A stretch of DNA of 43,102 bases from a virus, in the IMG/VR virus record IMGVR_UViG_3300017991_000178, positions 1 through 43,102 of that record; one strand, given 5' to 3'. The notes beneath the pieces were generated by a model, which was given only the letters and a program-made list of their open reading frames with translations, did not search any database and was not told the origin of the DNA. Both the position numbers and the translations under genes were made by a program. This document shows positions 37,164-43,102 of the stretch, piece by piece (within the stretch, counting starts at the first letter, position 1; each line of letters starts with the position of its first letter).

Positions 37164-39940
37164 CCTACGAGACCGACATCGAGAAGCGGAAGCTCGCGAT
37201 CTGGGGCTCGTCGGCTGGGAAGTCCGCCATCGCCGACAAGCTCGCAGCCATGCTTCCGTCCCACCGCGTCTACGTCGAGCCGTTCGTTGGGAGCGGCGCT
37301 GTGCTCTTCGCGAAGGAGCCGGCAGAGGTGGAGGTGGTGAACGACTACGACGAGGAGATCGCCGAGGCGTTCCAGGCCATCAAGAACATGACGCCTGAGA
37401 AGCTGAAGGCGCTCGAGCGAAAAAACTGGAAGAACAGTCGGGAGCACTGGACGCGGCTGAAGGAGAACAAGCCGTCCGACGAGCTTGGCCGGCTGCATCG
37501 CTTCATGTTCCTGGCCCGGTTCAGCTACGGCAACATGCGTGGCAAGAGCTGGGACCCGGGGAGCAACGGCCAGGTGTACTCCGGTGCGGTGAAGCGCATC
37601 GAGCGGCACATGGCGCGCTGCAAGAAGCTCCACATCTACAGCGGCGACTACGAGAAGGTGGTGCGCAAGTACGACAGCCCAGACACCGTCTTCTTCTTCG
37701 ACCCACCCTACTTCGGTTACGACGCTCGGGTCCGCGAGAACAAGTTCGACGAGCAGCACTTCTACGAGGTGCTGAAGTCCATCAAGGGCAAGTGGCTCCT
37801 CACCTACGGCGAGCTGCCTGGGTTGCTGCGGAAGGGCGGATACAACGTCCGCACCTTCAGGACCTATCGCAGCATCGCCACGATGCGCGGCGTGAAGCCC
37901 ACCAAGGTGCTCTCGCAGATCTGGGTCGCCAACTACAAGGTCGGCAACGCCACCAAGGCGCTGGCAAAAGCAGAGCGGCGCTCGCTGCGCGTCTCCAACC
38001 CGGCGCACCTGGTAGAACGCCTCACCGCTGGGCAACCGGCCGGCGTGCTCTCCGCCATCGACCGCAGCACCTTCGTTGACCAAGAGCTGGTGCTCGTCAA
38101 CGACATCCAGAAGGATGACGCGGCGCAGCAGGCCTTCGGCGTGGTGGTGATGAAGAGCGGCGTGCGCTTCGAAAGCGGAGCGAAGGCGGTGCAGGCCCTC
38201 GGCGAGAAGATCGACACCTTCATGGCCGACACCTATCGCAACGACCCAGAGCCTGTGTGGTTCGTGCCGCTGCGGCTGCAGACCCGCTTCGACCCTCCGC
38301 GCGAGATCGTGAAAGGGCAGCCCCTCCCGAGCGTTCCGTCACCGGAGCCCAAAGCCTACGATGACCGCGATGCCTTCCTGGCCGAGTTCGAGAAGGAGGA
38401 TGTGCTCGCTGGCGGCGTAGTGGTGGAGCCGATGCTCGCTGGCAAGAAGGTGATCGTGGCGCGCGACACCAGCGGCAAGGCGTTCGTGACCTTCAACGGG
38501 CGCGAGGACCAGTCGGCGAGCTACCCGGGCATCGCAGAAGCGGTGGCGAAGCTCTCTGATGCGTGCCTGATGGTCGGGATGTGGGTGCCACACGACGAGG
38601 CCGGAAACCCGATGCCGGTCGATAAGGCCGTCTGGAGCACCGCGTTCATCAACGACCTCCCGGACAGCGCCTTCCTGCACATCGAGGCTGGCGGCAAGAA
38701 GGACGAGGACGGCAAGACCGTCCCGCGCAGCCTTCGGCACTTCCCCGTGCGAAACCAGGATGGCGACCTCGACGTCCCGCACCTGCGCAACGCCATCAGT
38801 CGAGCCCCGCAGGCAAAGCTGCCCAAGGAGGTGATCGAGCGCGTGCAGGCCGAGGCGCGGCGGCTGCTGGAGGAGGTCCAGAAGGCTGAGCGCCCCCGGC
38901 GTCGCGCCGACCATCCCCAGGGACGGGTCTTCATCTACGATGCCCTGCTGTGGGGCAAGGAGGACCTCACGAAGCGCCCCTGGACCGAGCGCAAGGCTGT
39001 GCGCGACAGGGCGCTCGGACAGCGCGGCATCGGCCCGCTGGTAAACACCCCCGGCCGCGTCGTCTACTCGCGGGACGCGCTATCTGGTGCGCTCTCGTGG
39101 GCCTCCAAGCAGCCCGCGTCGGAAGGGGCGGTCGGCAAGCAGGCCAACGGGCAATATGTCCACGGCGGTCGCTTCGCCACCCTGAAGACCACCCGGGTCA
39201 TCAACGCCTTGGTGGTTGGGGCTTCCAAGCAAGAGGGAGGAACCGTCTACGAGTGCGCGGTCGGTCCGCTCGCGGAAAACGAGGCTGGCCTCTGGAAGAA
39301 CACGACCAACTACGACGGTCGCCTGTTCACCAAACTGGGGCCGACTCTGCCGACGAAAGTTCAGGCGTCGAACGGCGATGTTTTGCGCGTCGATGTTTCT
39401 GAATTGCTGGTCATTGACAGCGATAAAGGTCGTGCGATAACATGGGGGTCGCCGGTTGTGGCAGAGCGAGTTCGAGTTCGACCCGACGCGGTCACCGATG
39501 TCCGGTCCAAGGCGAGCCCGAACGAGATCGTGAGAAAGACTGAAGTCGCGGTTCTGAAAGCAGATGAAGAAGAACGCTATGTACTCGGGGTTGTGCTGGA
39601 GCCAAACGATGGCAAGGACGGTGCTCCGCTCGAGCCGGACGCACACCGCGACGTCTATTCTGTCGACGACGTTCGCAAGGCAGCGCTGCGGTTTCTTGTC
39701 GAGTACAATAAGCTCGGCGTCATGCATCAGCGCATCGCCAAGCGGGCGGAGATGGTTGTGTGTGAAAACTACGTCGCCCCGGCCGACTTCACCGTCAACG
39801 GCCAGAACGTCCGCAAGGGCTCCTGGCTGCTCGGCGCGTTCATCCTCTCGGATGACATGTGGCAGCAGGTGAAGGACGGCAAGCTCAATGCGTGGAGCAT
39901 CCAGGGCAAGGCGATGAGCAGACCGGAGGTTGTTCGATGA
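37160..39940 (+). CDS. Fusion: Dam-type adenine methyltransferase, degenerate ATP-ligase-like domain, XkdF prohead protease
   Basis: 926 residues with at least three parts. Residues 1-~275: a Dam/D12-class N6-adenine methyltransferase, with YVEPFVGSGAVLF (38-50) and the catalytic DPPY at 181-184. Residues ~420-770: like the nucleotidyltransferase core of ATP-dependent DNA ligases. EPMLAG (423-428) sits where KxDG should be, with Lys and Asp both lost; LMVGMWV replaces the DGE motif; YDALLWGKEDL...RPWTER (from ~592) matches motif IIIa. A LPDSAF...HFP segment seen in head-protease-associated proteins is inserted at ~500. Residues ~795-926: an XkdF-type (peptidase S78_2-like) protease. The protease should process the prohead. 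Confidence 0.75.
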   Translation: MTYETDIEKRKLAIWGSSAGKSAIADKLAAMLPSHRVYVEPFVGSGAVLFAKEPAEVEVVNDYDEEIAEAFQAIKNMTPEKLKALERKNWKNSREHWTRLKENKPSDELGRLHRFMFLARFSYGNMRGKSWDPGSNGQVYSGAVKRIERHMARCKKLHIYSGDYEKVVRKYDSPDTVFFFDPPYFGYDARVRENKFDEQHFYEVLKSIKGKWLLTYGELPGLLRKGGYNVRTFRTYRSIATMRGVKPTKVLSQIWVANYKVGNATKALAKAERRSLRVSNPAHLVERLTAGQPAGVLSAIDRSTFVDQELVLVNDIQKDDAAQQAFGVVVMKSGVRFESGAKAVQALGEKIDTFMADTYRNDPEPVWFVPLRLQTRFDPPREIVKGQPLPSVPSPEPKAYDDRDAFLAEFEKEDVLAGGVVVEPMLAGKKVIVARDTSGKAFVTFNGREDQSASYPGIAEAVAKLSDACLMVGMWVPHDEAGNPMPVDKAVWSTAFINDLPDSAFLHIEAGGKKDEDGKTVPRSLRHFPVRNQDGDLDVPHLRNAISRAPQAKLPKEVIERVQAEARRLLEEVQKAERPRRRADHPQGRVFIYDALLWGKEDLTKRPWTERKAVRDRALGQRGIGPLVNTPGRVVYSRDALSGALSWASKQPASEGAVGKQANGQYVHGGRFATLKTTRVINALVVGASKQEGGTVYECAVGPLAENEAGLWKNTTNYDGRLFTKLGPTLPTKVQASNGDVLRVDVSELLVIDSDKGRAITWGSPVVAERVRVRPDAVTDVRSKASPNEIVRKTEVAVLKADEEERYVLGVVLEPNDGKDGAPLEPDAHRDVYSVDDVRKAALRFLVEYNKLGVMHQRIAKRAEMVVCENYVAPADFTVNGQNVRKGSWLLGAFILSDDMWQQVKDGKLNAWSIQGKAMSRPEVVR
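39414..39441 (+). promoter_or_regulatory. Internal promoter within the protease fusion gene
   Basis: TTGACA (39414-39419), 16-base spacer, GATAAC (39436-39441), with CAT before the -35 and GC before the -10, as at 28677 and 30669. The surrounding ~100 bases are less GC-rich than the rest of the gene. It would serve the scaffold and capsid genes, or a short form of the protease from the in-frame GTG at 39530. Confidence 0.55.
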
Positions 39941-41076
39941 GCAGGTTGTCCAGCCTTTTCCAGGACGTCTACAACGCGGCCGACGAGGATGACCAGAAGC
40001 AGCGCGTGCGCAGGCTCTGGGATATGGCCGTCGGAAGCGTTCACCTTGTGGACCGCGGCGCGAACAAGCGGCGGTTCCTCATCCGCAAGAGCGAGGACGG
40101 GGGCGGCGACGACGACCTGTTCGGCGATGTCATCGTCGAGAAGGACGGCGACCTCTCGTTCAGCGTTCTCGACGAGAACCCCCAGCAAGAAACCAGCGCT
40201 GCGGTAGACGCTCTCACCGAGGTCACCGAGCGTTCTCTGCTACTTCTCAAGAGCGCCCAGGAGGGCACGATCAATGAGACCGAGTTCGCGGCGGAGGCCA
40301 ACGCGATTGGCCAGGCTCTCGCAGCCGTCAGCCCGTCGCCCACCAAGGAGGAAGCCGTGAAAACCACCGAGATCGACACCATCAAGATGGCCATCGACCA
40401 GGCGAAGTCGCCTCAGAAGTGCGCCTACTGCGACAAGGCGGCCGAGTACGGGCTCGTCTACAACGAGGGGAAGGAGTTCATCCCCTGTTGCGGCGGGCAC
40501 GTCATGCAGGCCACCAACGACCTGAAGGCGAAGAACATGAAGGTCGAGGAGAAGCTCACCATGCCCACGAAGGGCAAGGAGGAGGACGCCGAGAAGGCCA
40601 AGAAGAAGCCCGAGGAGGACGAGGAGGAGAAGGGGAAGAAGGCCGACACCAAGAAGGCCGACGGTCCGTCCAACGCCAGCGTCGCCGCGCGCATCATGAA
40701 GAGCGCCGACGATATGGCCATTGAGATCGAGAAGGCCGGCCGGAAGATGAGCAAGGCCCGCGTGGCGAAGCTCAAGTCCGCGCTGGTCAAGCTGCTCGAG
40801 CTGGCGAAGGAGCTGGACCCGAGCGAGGCGCAGGACATCCTGAACGCCTCCATCACGAAGCGCCTGGACGACGTGGAGGGTGTGGAGGATGGCGCGGAGA
40901 CCGAGACCGCGAAGTCGGCCGACCCCGACAAGATCGGCGACGGCAAGTCCACCGACTCGACGCCGACCGACGTGGAGAAGGGCGAGGCCGAGGAGAGCGC
41001 GATGTGGGGGCTGAACCTGAACGACCCGTCGCTGCACGAGGGCAGCGCCGACAAGGACACTTCCTTCTTCGACTAG
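39937..41076 (+). CDS. Scaffold-like head assembly protein
   Basis: 379 residues. Start MAVGSVHLVDRGANKRRFLIRKSE is typical of proteins next to XkdF proteases. A cysteine cluster (CAYCDKAA ... IPCCGGH) at ~155-180 may bind zinc. The second half is a highly charged Glu/Lys helix (~200-330) and acidic end, the usual make-up of a scaffold. It sits between protease and capsid as in many HK97-type phages. An internal start at 40357 would give a shorter scaffold. Confidence 0.65.
   Translation: MSRLSSLFQDVYNAADEDDQKQRVRRLWDMAVGSVHLVDRGANKRRFLIRKSEDGGGDDDLFGDVIVEKDGDLSFSVLDENPQQETSAAVDALTEVTERSLLLLKSAQEGTINETEFAAEANAIGQALAAVSPSPTKEEAVKTTEIDTIKMAIDQAKSPQKCAYCDKAAEYGLVYNEGKEFIPCCGGHVMQATNDLKAKNMKVEEKLTMPTKGKEEDAEKAKKKPEEDEEEKGKKADTKKADGPSNASVAARIMKSADDMAIEIEKAGRKMSKARVAKLKSALVKLLELAKELDPSEAQDILNASITKRLDDVEGVEDGAETETAKSADPDKIGDGKSTDSTPTDVEKGEAEESAMWGLNLNDPSLHEGSADKDTSFFD
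40357..41076 (+). CDS. Possible nested scaffold from an in-frame internal start
   Basis: GTG 40357 is in the same frame as 39937, preceded 5 bases upstream by AAGGAGG (40345-40351). It would give 239 residues that keep only the charged scaffold half and the cysteine cluster. Lambda makes its scaffold Nu3 from a nested start within the protease gene C in the same way. The ribosome binding site is the only direct evidence. Confidence 0.45.
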   Translation: MKTTEIDTIKMAIDQAKSPQKCAYCDKAAEYGLVYNEGKEFIPCCGGHVMQATNDLKAKNMKVEEKLTMPTKGKEEDAEKAKKKPEEDEEEKGKKADTKKADGPSNASVAARIMKSADDMAIEIEKAGRKMSKARVAKLKSALVKLLELAKELDPSEAQDILNASITKRLDDVEGVEDGAETETAKSADPDKIGDGKSTDSTPTDVEKGEAEESAMWGLNLNDPSLHEGSADKDTSFFD

Positions 41077-41083
41077 TCGAAGA
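41066..41083. repeat. Perfect 18-base palindrome across the scaffold stop codon
   Basis: TCTTCGACTAGTCGAAGA, centred on the TAG stop at 41074-41076. It can form a 7- or 8-base stem in the RNA, between scaffold and capsid coding. There is no T run, so it may slow decay or tune translation rather than end transcription. Confidence 0.65.
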
Positions 41084-41129
41084 GGGCGAAGAAACCATCT
41101 TCGACGAACACTAGAGGAGGCGAAGAGAA

Positions 41130-42086
41130 ATGAAGACCAACCAGGAACATCTGGCGAAGCTCACCAACATCGAGAAGGCGGAGTTCACGCTGGGTCACCT
41201 GCTCGGCAACGGCGGTTATCTGACCCCGGGGCAGGCCCAGAAGTTCATCCGGCTCATCATCAAGAAAGCGGTGCTGATGTCTCAGTTCACCGTGTTCGGG
41301 ATGAAGGAGTTCAAGTACCGCCTGAACACCATCCGCTTCGGCGACCGAGTGCTGAAGCCCGGAACCCCGGGGCAGGCCCTCCCGAGCGCCGACCGCTCCC
41401 GTCCGGCCATCACCCAGAAGGAGCTGGACGCGAAGCTCTTCAAGTGCGAAGTGCTCGTGGACGACGAGGTGTTCGAGGACAACATCGAGCAGGCCGGTCT
41501 GCGCAACACCATCATGCAGCTGCTCGGCGAAGCCATCGCTCGCGACACCGAGTACGTGACCATCAACGGCGACACCGCGTCCGCGGACCCGCTGCTCGCC
41601 ACGATGGACGGCATGCTCAAGCAGGTCGTGACCAACGTCAAGGACGCGGCCGGCGCGCGCCTCACCCGTGCGCTGCTGAAGGACGCGCTCAAGCTCCTGC
41701 CGCACGAGTACAAGGGCGACCACAAGGCGATGCGGTTCCTGACCTCGACCAACGCCGCGCTGGACTACAGCGAGGAGCTGGGCGACGCCAACGCGGCCGA
41801 CATCCTGGCGCGGCACGTGGAGAACGAGCTGGGGCCGAAGTACAAGAGCATCCCCGTGGTGGCGGTGCCCGAGTTCCCCGAGAACCTCGGCGGCTCGAGC
41901 AACTACACCGAGTGCGTGCTCTGCCAGCCCAACAACTTCCACGTGGGCTTCCACCGGAAGATCCAGGTCCGCGTCACGGAGGACATCCAGAGCGGGTCCG
42001 TGATCATCGTGGGTCGGCTGCGCTTCGACGCGAAGTTCGCCAACGAAGAGGCGACCTCGAAGATCGAGAACCTGCTCGCCACCTGA
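41130..42086 (+). CDS. Major capsid protein, HK97 fold
   Basis: 318 residues; TAGAGGAGG before the ATG gives high expression. N-terminal helix (KLTNIEKAEFTLGHLLG) and body with GFHRKIQVRVTEDI, the sheet and E-loop pattern of HK97-type major capsid proteins of this group. Codon use is strongly biased to G/C endings, fitting an abundant product. It follows the scaffold-like gene directly. Confidence 0.8.
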   Translation: MKTNQEHLAKLTNIEKAEFTLGHLLGNGGYLTPGQAQKFIRLIIKKAVLMSQFTVFGMKEFKYRLNTIRFGDRVLKPGTPGQALPSADRSRPAITQKELDAKLFKCEVLVDDEVFEDNIEQAGLRNTIMQLLGEAIARDTEYVTINGDTASADPLLATMDGMLKQVVTNVKDAAGARLTRALLKDALKLLPHEYKGDHKAMRFLTSTNAALDYSEELGDANAADILARHVENELGPKYKSIPVVAVPEFPENLGGSSNYTECVLCQPNNFHVGFHRKIQVRVTEDIQSGSVIIVGRLRFDAKFANEEATSKIENLLAT

Positions 42087-42163
42087 TAGGCGGCGTGCGG
42101 AGCGGAGCGGTTTTGAGCAACTGACAGCTGGCGCGTTGCTGCGCCGGCATGAAGGAGAAGATC

Positions 42164-42484
42164 ATGGCTCTCACTTACGGAACCACCCCGGACGTGAAGT
42201 CGGCGCGCGTGAAGCAGGCCAACTTCCTCATCCAGCAGTCCATCGACCTGGACGACAGCTACCCGAGCGGCGGCTACGCGCTGACCGATCTGGCGGCGTC
42301 TCTCGGCGACAACGTCTACACCATTCTGCACGTGGATGTGCAGCCCGTGGCCGGCTACCTGTTCAGCTACGACCGAGCGAACGACAAGCTCATCGTGCTG
42401 GACGCAGCCACCGGCGCGGAGATCGCTGGGGCCACGGACCTGCAGGCCGTGACCGGACTGGTCGCAACCATCTGGGCCGAGTAG
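42164..42484 (+). CDS. Head decoration-like protein
   Basis: 106 residues from ATG 42164 with AAGGAG 6 bases upstream (ATG 42149 lacks one). Beta-rich (NVYTILHVDVQPVAGYLFSY, DKLIVLDAATGAEI), resembling the small decoration or head-fibre proteins next to HK97-type capsids. The 42087-42163 gap holds only its ribosome binding site. Confidence 0.65.
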   Translation: MALTYGTTPDVKSARVKQANFLIQQSIDLDDSYPSGGYALTDLAASLGDNVYTILHVDVQPVAGYLFSYDRANDKLIVLDAATGAEIAGATDLQAVTGLVATIWAE

Positions 42485-42524
42485 AACAGACGGGCCTCAT
42501 GTTGCCCGAGTTAGAGGTAAAAAG

Positions 42525-43061
42525 ATGAAGGTACGACTCAGGCCATACAACCCCGCCATCGGGAACGTGAAGCGTGCTCACGGGGCACCCTTCAAAGACG
42601 CGAACGGCCAAGCCATCACGTACCAGGCTGGCGTCTGGTACGACCTCGACGACGACGAGGAGGAGGCCATCGCCTACCTTCGCGGCATCAGACAGGTGTC
42701 TCGCGACCCCGGGTCGCCGCTGGCGTTCGACGTCTGCACCGAGGAGGAGGCTGAGAAGCTACAAGCGGAGGAGGAGGTCATCGGCGTGGTTCGCCGCGCC
42801 GAGACCCCCCCCTCCGAAACTTCCGGCCCCGTCCAGGTGAAGCAGCGCAAGGACGCAACGCTCAACGCACCGCGTCCGAAGCATGAGCTGTCCGCGGCTG
42901 CTGTCGCGAAGACGAAGGAGCCCCCGAAGGCCAAGCCAAGGCCAGCGAAACCATCGGCATCAAAGGCGTCCGCGGGGAGCAAGACGCCCAAGAAGTCGAC
43001 GGCCAAAAAGAAGGCCGCGCCGAAGCGGAAAACCACGCCGCGGCGCAAAGGCTCCACCTGA
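42525..43061 (+). CDS. Head-region protein with histone H1-like tail
   Basis: 178 residues. The N-terminal ~80 residues are a mixed domain (VKRAHGAPFKDANG; VWYDLDDDEEEAIAYLRGIR). From ~110 the chain is Lys/Pro/Ala/Ser-rich with KAKPRPAKPSA and KKSTAKKKAAPKRK, like histone H1 or bacterial H1-like tails. It could condense or neutralise packaged DNA, but this is inference. AGAGGTAAAAAG precedes the ATG. Its stop overlaps the next ATG. Confidence 0.65.
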   Translation: MKVRLRPYNPAIGNVKRAHGAPFKDANGQAITYQAGVWYDLDDDEEEAIAYLRGIRQVSRDPGSPLAFDVCTEEEAEKLQAEEEVIGVVRRAETPPSETSGPVQVKQRKDATLNAPRPKHELSAAAVAKTKEPPKAKPRPAKPSASKASAGSKTPKKSTAKKKAAPKRKTTPRRKGST

Positions 43062-43102
43062 TGTCGGGCGGTGGTGGCGACCGGAATCACTTGACCACCA
43101 CC
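43061..43102 (+). CDS. Hypothetical protein, 3' end outside the window
   Basis: ATG 43061 overlaps the upstream TGA. Only MSGGGGDRNHLTTT is visible. Cut off by the window end. Confidence 0.5.
   Translation, partial: MSGGGGDRNHLTTT

Noticed and set aside
1-43102. Long minus-strand open frames, some over 300 codons
   Set aside because: They mirror real + strand genes. In high-GC DNA antisense frames stay open by codon bias. None has a ribosome binding site and a plausible protein together.
1-43102. tRNA genes and CRISPR arrays
   Set aside because: I looked for cloverleaf patterns with a GTTCGAnTC arm and for regularly spaced repeats. None was convincing. A tool search could still find a degenerate tRNA.

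Overview
This is a high-GC stretch of a tailed double-stranded DNA phage or prophage of the HK97/Caudovirales type. Every gene I can support reads on the + strand. Genes are short and packed end to end, many joined by ATGA or GTGA start/stop overlaps, and GTG starts are common. The host is not shown directly. The GC content, strong Shine-Dalgarno sites and sigma70-like promoters fit a high-GC Gram-negative bacterium, for example a proteobacterium or myxobacterium, but this is inference. The window opens inside one gene and closes inside another, and it contains no tail genes, so it is part of a larger genome.

Layout. (1) 1-9.3 kb: mixed early and lysis genes. These include a lone TSCPD-domain protein, a DUF968-like nuclease, an exported lytic transglycosylase, a ribbon-helix-helix regulator with its own promoter, a peptidoglycan-binding/amidase endolysin, a small SSB-like protein with a DDDIPF tail, small membrane and lipoproteins, and an HExxH metallopeptidase-like protein. 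(2) 9.5-15.9 kb: a long translationally coupled operon. Its core (11.86-15.43 kb) is a tandem array of about 14 tiny zinc-finger proteins, most sharing the plan 'xxHLxRLGxxxCxxCG ... CxxC'. A related N-terminal leader (NNAPHLxxL) recurs on other, non-zinc proteins. This is the most unusual system in the window. (3) 15.9-17.6 kb: an HTH protein with a proline-rich tail, which might be a small terminase subunit, followed by an 870-base non-coding control region with direct repeats. (4) 17.6-27 kb: an accessory block with an intact ADP-ribosylglycohydrolase, an HNH endonuclease, two-cysteine-pair miniproteins, small membrane proteins, a serine recombinase, and a possible ADP-ribosyltransferase-like protein just before the terminase. 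(5) 27-28.7 kb: the large terminase. (6) 28.68-30.6 kb: an inserted cargo block with its own promoters, a promoter-terminator unit that may encode a small RNA, and two strong hairpins. (7) 30.7-43.1 kb: the head module. It holds small structural and membrane genes, the portal, a giant head-morphogenesis protein with an ADP-ribosyltransferase-like C-terminus, a fusion of Dam-type methyltransferase, ligase-like domain and XkdF protease, a scaffold-like protein with a nested start, an HK97-fold major capsid protein, a decoration-like protein and a protein with a histone H1-like tail.

How the parts fit. The head genes are in the usual packaging order: terminase, portal, minor head protein, protease, scaffold, capsid. 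Several genes look like defence or counter-defence functions: two Lar-like proteins, the methyltransferase domain, ADP-ribosyl removal and possible ADP-ribosyl transfer. At least three, probably four, promoters share a CATTGAC ... GATAnC-like form. One lies inside the protease fusion and one inside the transglycosylase gene, which suggests nested transcription of downstream genes.
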